Part shown: positions 44,268 through 53,672 of the stretch, in pieces
Position numbering within the stretch: position 1 is the stretch's first letter
Layout of the letters: each line of letters begins with the position of its first letter
Source: Tectiglobus sp965215755
GTDB lineage: Bacteria; Pseudomonadota; Alphaproteobacteria; Rhizobiales; Hyphomicrobiaceae
Assembly: GCA_965215755.1 (NCBI GenBank)
Contig: OZ244119.1
Location: 2,356,001-2,420,000, forward strand
Reading direction: 5' to 3'
Length of the DNA: 64,000 bases
Translations under genes and position numbers: made by a program
The notes under the pieces: model-generated
The model's input: the letters and a program-made list of their open reading frames with translations, nothing else
The model's database searches: none
What the model was told of the DNA's origin: nothing

Positions 44268-45602
44268 TCACTCGGCCGGTTGGACGCCGGCACCAGCGGG
44301 GGCCTTTGGCGACTTTCCAAGCTCATCCTCGACCCACAGGTCATGGTGTTCCTTGGCCCAGTTCATGTCCACGTCGCCAGTGGTCATGGAGTCGATCGCA
44401 CCTTCCATGCCGACTGAACCGATGTAGATGTGAGCTATAATCAAACAGATCAGGAAGAGCGCCATCATCGAGTGCCACAGCGACTGATATTGCATTTCCT
44501 GGATGGGTGTCAGTGCCGTTGGTAGATTGAATCCAAAGTTGTTCAGGAAGGCGAATGTCTTGGCAAACATGGCTGTTTCAAACGGGAACATCAGTGCCAA
44601 GCCTGAGAGGCTAATCGAAGCGCCGCCCAAGATCACCAACCAGAATACGATCTTCTGGCCTGCGTTGAATTTCTTTGCTGATGGATGGACACCTTTGACA
44701 AGGACACCGCCACCCTTGGCCAACCAGGCCAGATCACGAGGGTGTGGGATGTTGTGGCGAACCCAATTCACGAAAATCATGACCAGCCCAAGCATGAAAG
44801 CAAAGGCAACATAGTTGTGCGTTAGTTTGCCGAGATATGCCAGGCTTGCGTACGTTTCCGGGCCGAAGACAGGAATGAGGAACTGACGGCCATAGAGAAG
44901 GTTGAGCCCGGTCAGTGCGAGAATGATGAATGAGACGGCCAGGATCCAGTGACCAAGTCGTTCAAATGATCCGAAGCGCTGGATCATCTGTCCGGATAGG
45001 CCATGTTCAACGCGGATACGGCCGCGGATTAGGAAGAACAGCACAAGAAGTACGATGGTGCCGCCCATTGCGTAGGCGCCGTAGGTTGACAGCGGTCCCT
45101 CGCGGAACTTCACCCAGGACATCACAGACGTATTGCCCAGGAATGAGCCGCTGTAGCCGCCGCCCTGCTTGGCCATGGCGTCACGCACTTGCTGTTCCGT
45201 ATTCAGCCGGCTGTTGGTGCCGCGAATGAGTTGCCCGGCCTGTTTGTCGGGAATTGAGACATTGCCTGTCTTGCCCTCCCGCATAATCCGCCAAATGTCG
45301 GACTGAGACCGATTGCCAAGCGAGCCACCCGGGACTTTGCCCTGCTTGAGGGCCTCTTCCGGGACTTGCTGGCGACCGGGAATAGGAGTTTGCGTGCCGG
45401 CACGTGGGACGGAGTTGGTTGTCGCATTGGCCGGCGGGCGGACCGAGGATTGAGCTGAGGCTTTGTCCGCATCCGCCAAAGGCCAAGCAAAGATCGAAAC
45501 GGCCCAGATCAAAGCAAGCAGGATCATGCTACGCGTCATCTGTTCGATGGTTCGGGTCGCCGAGCCCTCGTTGCGATCGCCTATTCGTGATTGAGATTGC
45601 AT
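44268..45602 (-). CDS. fdh3C: Formate dehydrogenase cytochrome b (gamma) subunit
   Basis: 444 residues from the ATG at 45602 (GGAGGAG upstream). A hydrophobic signal-like helix (about 25-48) is followed by a 130-residue periplasmic Gly/Pro/Gln-rich stretch, one membrane helix, then the four-helix cytochrome b561-type domain with haem His residues (RLGHWIL, LTHNYVAFAFM, SLWHSMMALF). It takes electrons from FdhB to quinone or to a cytochrome. Ends with a cytoplasmic tail. FDH3-type naming is by organisation and family resemblance. Confidence 0.9.
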   Translation of the reverse strand: MQSQSRIGDRNEGSATRTIEQMTRSMILLALIWAVSIFAWPLADADKASAQSSVRPPANATTNSVPRAGTQTPIPGRQQVPEEALKQGKVPGGSLGNRSQSDIWRIMREGKTGNVSIPDKQAGQLIRGTNSRLNTEQQVRDAMAKQGGGYSGSFLGNTSVMSWVKFREGPLSTYGAYAMGGTIVLLVLFFLIRGRIRVEHGLSGQMIQRFGSFERLGHWILAVSFIILALTGLNLLYGRQFLIPVFGPETYASLAYLGKLTHNYVAFAFMLGLVMIFVNWVRHNIPHPRDLAWLAKGGGVLVKGVHPSAKKFNAGQKIVFWLVILGGASISLSGLALMFPFETAMFAKTFAFLNNFGFNLPTALTPIQEMQYQSLWHSMMALFLICLIIAHIYIGSVGMEGAIDSMTTGDVDMNWAKEHHDLWVEDELGKSPKAPAGAGVQPAE

Positions 45603-45751
45603 CTGTCAACTCCTCCCCCACCTGGCGCCCCGTCTCGTAATCTGCGTACTCGGTTTAGCGCGGTGAGTTGCACGGTTTCCGTCGGACGCTCGCCAGTAGT
45701 GAGCAATCCCCCGACAGGACAAACAGGGGAGCGCGAGGCCCCCTGCCAAGA

Positions 45752-45774
45752 TAGGGCGGGGAATCCCCGCCCTA
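45752..45774 (-). other. Perfect 11-bp hairpin between fdhB and fdhC
   Basis: TAGGGCGGGGA and TCCCCGCCCTA separated by one base, in the 212-base gap between the beta and gamma genes, 40 bases after fdhB's stop. Very stable, but no T-run follows in the direction of transcription, so attenuation, mRNA stabilisation or processing is more likely than full termination. Confidence 0.5.
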
Positions 45775-45814
45775 AGGCTTCGTTTGATTAGTTTGTCGGT
45801 TTCAAGAACCAGTC

Positions 45815-46408
45815 TTAGCCGGCTTTGCCCTGATAGGCCTTGCCCCAACCCCAGGCACCAGAACCGAAGCCACGTGCCACGACGCGCTCACGGTAGATGT
45901 CTGAGACGACGTTGCCATCACCAGCCAGCAAAGCCTTGGTTGAGCACATTTCTGCGCACAGCGGCAGCTTGCCTTCGGCGAGACGGTTACGGCCGTACTT
46001 CTTGAACTCGGCTGAAGACATGTTGTCTTCCGGGCCACCGGCGCAGAAGGTGCACTTGTCCATCTTGCCGCGGCTACCGAAGTTGCCCACTTGTGGGAAC
46101 TGTGGCGCGCCGAACGGACATGCATAGAAGCAATATCCGCAGCCAATGCACAGGTCCTTCGAGTGGAGCACGACACCGTCGTTGGTCTGGTAGAAGCAGT
46201 CGACGGGGCATACCGCCATGCACGGCGCATCGGAGCAGTGCATGCAGGCAACCGAAATCGAGCGTTCACCGGGTTTGCCGTCATTGATGGTGACGACGCG
46301 CCGGCGGTTGACACCCCACGGCACTTCGTTCTCGTTCTTACATGCGGTGACACATGCGTTGCATTCGATGCAGCGCTCTGCGTCACAGAGGAACTTCATC
46401 CTAGCCAT
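45815..46408 (-). CDS. fdh3B: Formate dehydrogenase iron-sulfur (beta) subunit
   Basis: 197 residues with four 4Fe-4S clusters: CIECNACVTAC, CMHCSDAPCMAVCP, CIGCGYCFYACP and the CTFC...C...C set. It receives electrons from FdhA and passes them to the cytochrome b subunit. No membrane helix, unlike E. coli FdnH, in line with the FDH3-type beta subunit. Lies 11 bases after fdhA in the same direction. Confidence 0.93.
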   Translation of the reverse strand: MARMKFLCDAERCIECNACVTACKNENEVPWGVNRRRVVTINDGKPGERSISVACMHCSDAPCMAVCPVDCFYQTNDGVVLHSKDLCIGCGYCFYACPFGAPQFPQVGNFGSRGKMDKCTFCAGGPEDNMSSAEFKKYGRNRLAEGKLPLCAEMCSTKALLAGDGNVVSDIYRERVVARGFGSGAWGWGKAYQGKAG

Positions 46409-46419
46409 TATGTGTCTCC

Positions 46420-49308
46420 TTATGCGCGCGAGATTTTACAGAGGGTTGCTTTGGTCTCCTGCATATTGGTGACCGAATCGAACCCATAGGTTTGTGCTGT
46501 GTTGGATGCTTCACCCAGTACGTACGGATCAGCACCTTTCGGATACTTATCGCGCTGGTCTACGCCCTGGAAGTGACCGCCGAAGTGGAATGGCATAAAG
46601 GCGACGCCCTGGCCAACCCGTTCGGTGACCATGGCCATGACTTTGACCTTGCCCTTTTCCGGACCTTCGACCCAAACCATCTCACCATCTTTGATGCCGA
46701 GATCATTCGCGTCTGATGGGTTCACTTCCACGAACATGTTCTGCTGGAGTTCTGCCAGCCATGGGTTCGAACGACTTTCATCCCCACCGCCTTCGTACTC
46801 CACCAGGCGACCTGATGTCAGGATCATAGGATAGTCTTTAGAGACATCCTTTTCCTGGATCGAGGCATACCGGGTTGGCAGACGATACATCTTCCGATCT
46901 TTGTACGTAGCGTACTTGTCGAGAAGATCGCGTCGGTTCGTGTAGAGCGGTTCGCGGTGCGTCGGGATTGGATCCGGGAAGTTCCACACAACGGTGCGAG
47001 CCTTCGCGTTCCCGAACGGTGCACAACCATGCTTGATTGCGACCCGCTGGATGCCACCCGAGAGATCGGTCTTCCAGTTGGTCTTGTCGCCGGCAACCTT
47101 TTCGATGGATGCACGCTCTTCGTCAGTGAGATCGCTGTCCCAACCGAGCTTTTTGAGCATGGCCATCGTGAACTCAGGATGGCCATCCTTGAGTTCGTTG
47201 CCAACCGGATATGATCCTTCGGCAAGAAGGTTTTCGCCGTTGCGCTCAACACCGAAGCGTGCCCGGAAGTTCAAGCCACCTTCTGCGACCGGCTTCGATG
47301 GATCGTACAGGTTCGGTGTGCCCGGGTGCTTCATCTCAGCTGTACCCCATGCCGGCCATGGCATGCCGTAGTACTCGCCATCGAGCGGACCGCCCTTCGC
47401 CTGAAGCGTGGTCTTGTCGAAGTGATGCTGATACTTCATGTGATCCTTGATACGCTCCGGTGACTGACCGGTGTAACCAATGGTCCACATGCCCTTGTTG
47501 AACTCGCGAGTGATGTCTTCGATGACAGGCTCGTCGTTCCCCTTCGGGTCCTTCTGCATCTTGATGTGCTTGAAGAGTTCTTTGTCGAAACCGAATTTCT
47601 TCGCGAACATCGCCATGATCGTGTGGTCTGGCAATGACTCGAAGAGTGGCTCGACGACCTTTTCACGCCACTGCAAGGAGCGGTTTGAAGCGGTTACAGA
47701 ACCATGCGTTTCGAACTGAGTTGAAGCCGGCAGGAGATAAACGCCATCCTTCTTCTCGCTCATGACAGCTGACATGGTTGGGTATGGGTCAATCACGACG
47801 AGCATGTCGAGTTTTTCCATCGCCTTGGCCATCTCAGGCAGACGTGTCTGCGAGTTCGGAGCATGGCCCCAGAACACCATGGCACGGACGTTGTCTGGCT
47901 GGTCAATATTGTCCTTGGCTTCCAGAACACCGTCGATCCAACGCGAAACCGGCATGCCGGCTTTCGACATCAGCTTCTTCGACTTGAAGCGTCCGACCAT
48001 GTAGTCGTAGTCAACATCCCAGACACGGCACCAATGCTTCCAGGAGCCTGCCTTAATGCCGTAATAGCCTGGCAACGTGTGACAGAGAACGCCAAAGTCC
48101 GTTGCGCCCTGTACGTTGTCGTGGCCGCGGAAGATGTTAGCACCACCACCAGAGCGGCCAATGTTGCCCAAAGCAAGCTGCAGGACGCAGTATGCGCGGG
48201 TGTTATTGTTGCCGTTGGTGTGCTGCGTACCGCCCATGCACCAGATCAAGGTGCCCGGCTTGTTGGTTGCCAGCGTGCGAGCAACGCGGCGCAGCTGTGA
48301 GCCAGGAACGCCGGTGACTTTTTCGGTCTCTTCCGGTGTCCACTTTTTCACTTCTTCGCGGATCTGGTCCATGCCCCAAACGCGCTGGCGGATATATTCT
48401 TTATCTTCCCAGCCGTTTTCAAAGACATGCCATAGGATGCCCCAGATGAGGCCGACATCCGTACCAGGACGGAAGCGAACGAACTCGGTCGCGTGAGCGG
48501 CCGTGCGCGTGAAGCGCGGGTCGCACACAATCATGGCGGCATTGTTCTGCTCTTTGGCTTTGAGCAGGTGCTGCAGCGCAACCGGGTGGGCTTCCGACGG
48601 GTTTGATCCGATCAGGATCATGGCCCGGGAATTGTGGATGTCGTTGTACGAGTTCGTCATCGCACCGTAGCCCCAGGTGTTAGCAACACCGGCAACAGTG
48701 GTGGAGTGACAAATGCGGGCCTGGTGGTCGACGTTATTGGTGCCCCAGAAAGCCGCGAACTTACGGAACAGGTAGGCCTGCTCGTTGTTGTGCTTGGCAG
48801 ATCCCAGCCAGTAAACGGAATCCGGCCCGGATTCTTTGCGGATCTTCATCATGCCATCGCCGATTTCGTTGATGGCTGTTTCCCAGGAAATCCGCTTCCA
48901 CTTGCCGCCTTCGAGCTTCATTGGATAGCGTAATCGGCGCTCTCCGTGGGCGTGTTCGCGAACAGCAGCACCCTTGGCGCAGTGGGCACCGAGGTTGAAC
49001 GGGCTGTCAAAGCCTGGTTCCTGTCCGACCCAGACACCACCCTGGACTTCCGCTAGAACGGTACAGCCGACGGAGCAGTGTGTGCAGACTGATTTCTTAA
49101 TTTCGACCTTGCCCGATGCAGCGCCTGCTGCTTGTGCCGGCTTGACGCGGCCACCTGATGTGGCTGCTGCTGCAACGGTCAAGCCACCAACGGCAAGACC
49201 GGAATTGCGCAGAAACGAACGCCTGTCGATGGTTGAATTGGATTGCTCACCTAATGCAGATGACATCCGGGGGCCATTTGCAACCCCGCGCACCTTCTTC
49301 CTGAGCAT
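46420..49308 (-). CDS. fdh3A: Formate dehydrogenase catalytic (alpha) subunit, Tat-exported
   Basis: 962 residues; ATG 49308 with TAGGAGA upstream. Tat signal with twin Arg29-Arg30 (RRSFLRNSG). One 4Fe-4S cluster (Cys75, Cys78, Cys82, Cys110), then the Mo/W bis-MGD domains. The metal ligand is Cys200 followed by His201 (RICHSTTVAGVA), not selenocysteine. C-terminal molydopterin dinucleotide-binding domain (about 830-960). Oxidises formate to CO2 in the periplasm. Folding is likely overseen by the TorD-like protein encoded upstream. Confidence 0.95.
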   Translation of the reverse strand: MLRKKVRGVANGPRMSSALGEQSNSTIDRRSFLRNSGLAVGGLTVAAAATSGGRVKPAQAAGAASGKVEIKKSVCTHCSVGCTVLAEVQGGVWVGQEPGFDSPFNLGAHCAKGAAVREHAHGERRLRYPMKLEGGKWKRISWETAINEIGDGMMKIRKESGPDSVYWLGSAKHNNEQAYLFRKFAAFWGTNNVDHQARICHSTTVAGVANTWGYGAMTNSYNDIHNSRAMILIGSNPSEAHPVALQHLLKAKEQNNAAMIVCDPRFTRTAAHATEFVRFRPGTDVGLIWGILWHVFENGWEDKEYIRQRVWGMDQIREEVKKWTPEETEKVTGVPGSQLRRVARTLATNKPGTLIWCMGGTQHTNGNNNTRAYCVLQLALGNIGRSGGGANIFRGHDNVQGATDFGVLCHTLPGYYGIKAGSWKHWCRVWDVDYDYMVGRFKSKKLMSKAGMPVSRWIDGVLEAKDNIDQPDNVRAMVFWGHAPNSQTRLPEMAKAMEKLDMLVVIDPYPTMSAVMSEKKDGVYLLPASTQFETHGSVTASNRSLQWREKVVEPLFESLPDHTIMAMFAKKFGFDKELFKHIKMQKDPKGNDEPVIEDITREFNKGMWTIGYTGQSPERIKDHMKYQHHFDKTTLQAKGGPLDGEYYGMPWPAWGTAEMKHPGTPNLYDPSKPVAEGGLNFRARFGVERNGENLLAEGSYPVGNELKDGHPEFTMAMLKKLGWDSDLTDEERASIEKVAGDKTNWKTDLSGGIQRVAIKHGCAPFGNAKARTVVWNFPDPIPTHREPLYTNRRDLLDKYATYKDRKMYRLPTRYASIQEKDVSKDYPMILTSGRLVEYEGGGDESRSNPWLAELQQNMFVEVNPSDANDLGIKDGEMVWVEGPEKGKVKVMAMVTERVGQGVAFMPFHFGGHFQGVDQRDKYPKGADPYVLGEASNTAQTYGFDSVTNMQETKATLCKISRA

Positions 49309-49352
49309 TTTAGTCTCCTAATGGACGATGAAGATCTTGTTGTCGTTCAAGT

Positions 49353-49547
49353 TTAGAATCGCGATAGCTCGTAAACACGACGAACGTGGTCGGTTTCCTG
49401 GTAGCGACCCTGATTTGTATCCTGTGGCGTTTCGGCCTGAGCCGTCCCGCTGCCAACAGCTGCAGCACCACTTACAACGGCACCGGCTCCGGCAAGCTTC
49501 AGGAAGCTGCGACGGTCTGCTGTGACCTGCCCCTTCTCCTGTTTCAT
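49353..49547 (-). CDS. Small formate dehydrogenase-region Tat protein
   Basis: 64 residues from the ATG at 49547 (GGAGAAGGACGC upstream). Twin-Arg motif RRSFLKLAGAGAV, Ala-rich h-region and an Ala-x-Ala site near QAE, followed by only about 28 mature residues (QETDHVRRVYELSRF). This is the formate dehydrogenase-region Tat target family. Its role in maturation or assembly is not known. Confidence 0.85.
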   Translation of the reverse strand: MKQEKGQVTADRRSFLKLAGAGAVVSGAAAVGSGTAQAETPQDTNQGRYQETDHVRRVYELSRF

Positions 49548-49619
49548 GCGTCCTTCTCCCATTTTGTTATGAGGGGCCATTTGCAACCCTCATCTCCTCG
49601 CTGCGATCACCGTGAGATG

Positions 49620-50237
49620 TCAGTCCATCTCAAAAGCTGCGCCCTCGATTTCGAGGAAGCGCGTGCCGACTTCGGCAACCGTTGCGTAGAGCACGGACGA
49701 TGACGCACCTGCGAGATCCTGGAAGAAAACGCTCATCCAGGAGGCAATATGCGTATCGTAGAATTCTTTCTGTTGATCGATTGAAGCGGGCTTGCCAAAT
49801 CGGCCGTCGATTAAGCCGGCCATGATTTCCAATACACTGGCCACATGGTCCTCGGACTCGCTAACGTCATCAGACTTGCTGGCGCCATAGGCGGCCATGT
49901 CGTTGCGCAACTTGGCCAGCGGCTTTTCGTGCAGGAAACCGGTCAAATAGTAAGATGCGTAGGGGAGCAGCTCGCCGCGGCCGACCCCAATGAAGAGGTC
50001 GTGGAACTCTTCGTCAACAATGGTCGGTTCGCTCTTCGCTGCCACTCTCGATAGCGAAACAATGGCTTTGCCAAGTGGGGTTTCGTCCCCGGCTAATTGC
50101 GCGAGAGAGGCCAGTTCGTCTTTGTCTGGTGCTTTTGAAAGCAGATTCGACAGAAGGCCATAGAGTTGGGCGCGCAGAAGATCCTCTTCCGCGATCATAA
50201 CTTCCCCGACTTCAGCGATCATTTCGCTGCCGTTCAT
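49620..50237 (-). CDS. TorD/DmsD-type molybdoenzyme chaperone
   Basis: 205 residues, all-helical. Family markers: RAQLYGLLSNLLS at the start, LLPYASYYLTGFLHEKPLAKLR, and the EDHVASVLEIMAGL segment followed by a hinge. Such proteins bind the Tat signal of the catalytic subunit until cofactor insertion is complete. First gene of the FDH set as read leftwards, in the usual chaperone, Tat protein, alpha, beta order. Confidence 0.92.
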   Translation of the reverse strand: MNGSEMIAEVGEVMIAEEDLLRAQLYGLLSNLLSKAPDKDELASLAQLAGDETPLGKAIVSLSRVAAKSEPTIVDEEFHDLFIGVGRGELLPYASYYLTGFLHEKPLAKLRNDMAAYGASKSDDVSESEDHVASVLEIMAGLIDGRFGKPASIDQQKEFYDTHIASWMSVFFQDLAGASSSVLYATVAEVGTRFLEIEGAAFEMD

Positions 50238-50434
50238 TCGGGCTGTTTCCCCAGTCAGTTTATTATTGTTCTAAAGAGCAACGTTAACGATTGCCGCACC
50301 CTCTGACAATGTAAAAATTCGAATATTAAGGGCTAGGCCAGTCTTCCTGACCTGCCAGCGGTTGCTGGCGATCGGCTCGTACAACTGGACTTGGTTCAAA
50401 TGGCTGAGTTTGCTGAAAAAACCGCCTCAGATCA

Positions 50435-52582
50435 TCAGTTCTCAGAGGCTTGAATTGTGACAGATGACGTCACGATGACAACTGGCTCATCATTAGGTGT
50501 GTCGGCAAGTTCGCTGCGCAACAACGCCAGTTTCTGTGCTGGCTCGTGGATATGGGACAGATCGCTGAGATGGTGGCCGTGGCAAATGAAGAGGTCATCG
50601 GACGCCGAGAGGCCGGCTTCTTGCACTAGCATTCCCGACAACTCCGCTTCGGCTTGTTTGCCTTTGGTCGCAAGTACTGTGGCGTTGCTGCGTCGGAGCC
50701 TGATAGTGCCGGCCTTGTCGACGATACGGATGCGGCGCGTATCGGCATTTGCATTCTCAAATATCCTCAGGGCTGATGTTGATGCGATGCACGCAACATC
50801 CCGAACAGCGCAATTCATGGATCGCGCTGCAATGCTGCTTGCCTCGCCCAGGGTAATACCACCGTCATTGTCCTTGGCATGCATGGCGGCCGCGCCGATC
50901 GCAGTCGCACTGACGAGTTGGGTTGTTGGATCAACTTCGACGGTGACATCAACGCCTTTCGGGTCGGCGCCGAGCCGGATTACTGCCTTGACGGCTTCCT
51001 CGCGAACAGCTTGAACGTCTTCCGGCTTGGGGTGCGGGATGACACGTTCGACCGTCTCGCGGACCATGGCGAGGGCGACGCCGATGGATGAAATTACTTC
51101 AGCGTCCTGTGAAATCTCGTAGTCCAGATCCATCTGTTCGGCAATAAACGGGACGAGCGCACCAGCGCCTCCGCCCTCACCAATCAGCAGGGATTGGTCG
51201 GGATCCAGCCGATATTCTGCGATCAGCTCTTTGACCACGGGCGTCAGTTTCTTTGCGGCCGCTTCGAGGACTGAACGCGCAGCTGCTTCCGGATTGATGT
51301 CGAGGTGAGCAGCAAAGGCAGCGAAAGCGCGGCGGGCAGCATTCGCATTCGCGAAAGCATGCATCTCGGAGTTGACGTATCCCAGAGCGTTCGCGGCGCA
51401 CGTGGTGGTGAGAGCATAGGAGGCTCCGCTGCCGTTTCGCACAATGACGTGGTTTGCTCCATCGCCAGCGCGGGGCTCAAACCAATCCAATTGAAGTTCA
51501 CTGACTTCGTTGTCCTCGGCGAATGACGCATAAGGGAGTCCGGCGATATGGGCGCTGCGCGGTCCAACGTCGATGGCACCATCATCGCCGACGCGCACCA
51601 TACTGCCGCCGGCAACACCGACGACGCGGACATCAAGTGAGTTGATGAAGGTGTCGTGGCCGCCGATATTGGCGTACTTCACGGTCGGGCGGCCATCCCG
51701 AATGACGCCCATATTGGTCGATGTTCCGCCAACTTCGAAGTAGATACCGTCCGATACGCGCAGATGCATCAGAGCGCCGGCTACGCTGGCGGCTGGTCCG
51801 GACAATGTTGTCATTGCGGGTCTACGGCGCATCTCGGAGATGTCCATGACACCGCCGTCACCCCGCATGATCATCAAAGGCGCTGAAATGCCTGCTTCAC
51901 GCACGCTTTCTTCCGTCATTGCCGCGGTTTCATTCATCTTTGGAAGAATGGAGGCATTGATGACGGCCGTCATAGTGCGCTTGTTGAGGCCATAAAGGCG
52001 GGTAATTTCATGGCCGCATGTGGTGAGCAGGCCGTTCCGGTTGCCGACATCTCGAACGCGTTCCTCGCTAGCTGTGTCATCGACCCCAAAGGCGCCGGAG
52101 GCGACAAGCACTTCCGCGCCGTCTGCAACTAAAGTGGAGACAGCTTCTGCTACTGAGATGTCGGTGAGATCGTCTGAGACAAGAAACTGATTGGATGTTT
52201 CGAGGTGCCGTCCAGCTGCAAGTTCCAGCGCTGGGATATGAGCTTGCTTTTCTGCAAGCTTCGCCGCAGCTGATCCGGCCATTCCGATGATACCGACTTT
52301 GGCAACATCGCCTTCGAGCAGGGCATTCGTTGCCTGGGTTGTGCTATGTGCCAGGAAGACAACTTCGTCGGGCTTGACCTGCGATTGAGCCAGGACCTGG
52401 CGAAAAACCTCGATCACGCCAGCTGCTACCCCGCGTGCATCCGCGTGGGTGGTTTTGACTGAATAGCGCCCGATAATGTTCCGGGTTGCATTCTCGATCA
52501 GCACGGCCTTGGTGAATGTGCCACCGACATCTATGCCGATGCGATAGGCGCGATCTTCATTCATCACTGGCGAATTGCTCAT
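50435..52582 (-). CDS. Hydantoinase A / oxoprolinase-family protein
   Basis: 715 residues; ATG 52582 or 52564. HyuA-type ATP-binding fold: IGIDVGGTFTKAVLIENATR phosphate-1 motif, HSTTQATNALLEG, the MRGDGGVM and TTLSGPAASVAGAL segments, and EVGGTSTNMGV. Family members hydrolyse hydantoins or 5-oxoproline, or carboxylate ketones, usually with a HyuB partner. No HyuB-like gene is visible in the window, which leaves the reaction open. Separated from torD by 197 bases, so perhaps not in the FDH unit. Confidence 0.85.
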   Translation of the reverse strand: MSNSPVMNEDRAYRIGIDVGGTFTKAVLIENATRNIIGRYSVKTTHADARGVAAGVIEVFRQVLAQSQVKPDEVVFLAHSTTQATNALLEGDVAKVGIIGMAGSAAAKLAEKQAHIPALELAAGRHLETSNQFLVSDDLTDISVAEAVSTLVADGAEVLVASGAFGVDDTASEERVRDVGNRNGLLTTCGHEITRLYGLNKRTMTAVINASILPKMNETAAMTEESVREAGISAPLMIMRGDGGVMDISEMRRRPAMTTLSGPAASVAGALMHLRVSDGIYFEVGGTSTNMGVIRDGRPTVKYANIGGHDTFINSLDVRVVGVAGGSMVRVGDDGAIDVGPRSAHIAGLPYASFAEDNEVSELQLDWFEPRAGDGANHVIVRNGSGASYALTTTCAANALGYVNSEMHAFANANAARRAFAAFAAHLDINPEAAARSVLEAAAKKLTPVVKELIAEYRLDPDQSLLIGEGGGAGALVPFIAEQMDLDYEISQDAEVISSIGVALAMVRETVERVIPHPKPEDVQAVREEAVKAVIRLGADPKGVDVTVEVDPTTQLVSATAIGAAAMHAKDNDGGITLGEASSIAARSMNCAVRDVACIASTSALRIFENANADTRRIRIVDKAGTIRLRRSNATVLATKGKQAEAELSGMLVQEAGLSASDDLFICHGHHLSDLSHIHEPAQKLALLRSELADTPNDEPVVIVTSSVTIQASEN

Positions 52583-52963
52583 CTGGTGCGCGGCTGGTTT
52601 GGCTTAATTTGGATCGTTGATGGCTGACGCCAAGACAAGGGTTTGGGTGGCTATGGCCAAATCCAATGCTGGAGGCAAGACGGGAGGGCTATCAGCCGCT
52701 GGGTCTTGCGCGCATCAGACTGATTGTATTGGCCGCATTGGTTAACGTTTTGTGGTTTAAGGTCTCTTCAGCGCTTCGAGGATGGATGACCAGTGATGAG
52801 TGCAGGAGCCGATCCCACATATGTAATGGACTGGCGAAATGAGTTCGGGCCTTGGGAGGAATGCTTGACGACGACAAGCGGTTTTGCCTTATAAAGGTCG
52901 CTTGAGAGCAGATCAGATCGTGTTACGCGCCGAATGGCGGGGCTGATGTCGTAAGAGGACGAG
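52583..52963. other. Intergenic region between hydantoinase and leuD
   Basis: 381 bases, divergent promoters expected. No gene; a minus-strand 61-codon frame (52692-52877) has no features. Holds the candidate leuD promoter at 52865-52894. Confidence 0.6.
52865..52894 (+). promoter_or_regulatory. Candidate leuD promoter
   Basis: TTGACG (52865-52870), 18-base spacer, TTATAA (52889-52894), 70 bases before the leuD ATG. Matches a sigma-70-type promoter at both boxes. Confidence 0.55.
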
Positions 52964-53569
52964 ATGGATAAATTCACAACGCTGACTGGTGTTGCGGCGC
53001 CGATGAACATGATCAATATCGACACGGATATGATCATCCCTAAAAAGTACCTCAAGACGATCAAGCGAACCGGTCTCGGAAGCGCACTGTTTGCTGAAGT
53101 ACGATACGACGAGAACGGCAATGACAAGCCCGATTTCGTCCTCAATCAGGAAGGCTACAAAGGCGCGAGTATTCTGGTGGCCGGTGAGAATTTCGGCTGC
53201 GGTTCCAGCCGGGAACATGCACCCTGGGCGCTGCTGGACTTCGGCATTCGCTGTATTATCGCGCCTTCGTTCGCTGACATTTTCTTCAATAACACATTCA
53301 AGAATGGCATCTTGCCGATCAAGCTGCCGGAAGAGCGTGTCAATGAGCTGCTGCGCTTTCTGTTGGAGTTGCCGGGTGCGGAAATCACGGTCGATCTACC
53401 GAATCAGACCGTTCAAGGACCCGATGGAAAGTCGGACAGCTTCGATGTGGATCCTTTCCGGAAGCAGTGCCTGATCGAAGGTCTGGACGATATTGGCCTG
53501 ACACTACAGCGCGAAGCGTCGATAACGACCTACGAGAGTAAGATTGCCGCCGGTCGGCCCTGGGTCTGA
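52964..53569 (+). CDS. leuD: 3-isopropylmalate dehydratase small subunit
   Basis: 201 residues. With LeuC it isomerises 2- to 3-isopropylmalate in leucine synthesis. Family marks: IDTDMIIPKKYLKTIKRTGLG, ENFGCGSSREHAPWAL, the FFNNTFKNGILPI segment. Ribosome site AGAGGACGAG before the ATG. LeuC is not in the window, as in other alphaproteobacteria, where leuD stands alone. Confidence 0.97.
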   Translation: MDKFTTLTGVAAPMNMINIDTDMIIPKKYLKTIKRTGLGSALFAEVRYDENGNDKPDFVLNQEGYKGASILVAGENFGCGSSREHAPWALLDFGIRCIIAPSFADIFFNNTFKNGILPIKLPEERVNELLRFLLELPGAEITVDLPNQTVQGPDGKSDSFDVDPFRKQCLIEGLDDIGLTLQREASITTYESKIAAGRPWV

Positions 53570-53580
53570 TCAGGGTTGAT

Positions 53581-53600
53581 GGCGCTCACGAAAGAGCGCC
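53581..53600. terminator. Hairpin in the convergent leuD / CHAT gap
   Basis: GGCGCTC, loop ACGAAA, GAGCGCC, 11 bases after the leuD stop and 72 before the CHAT gene stop. Perfect stem but no T-run; could end leuD transcription. Confidence 0.4.
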
Positions 53601-53672
53601 AATCGTCCGGAAATTGTGGTGCCGATGTACTTGTGGGGCTGCTACCGTCTCGCCTCGAGTTGATGTGCTGGC

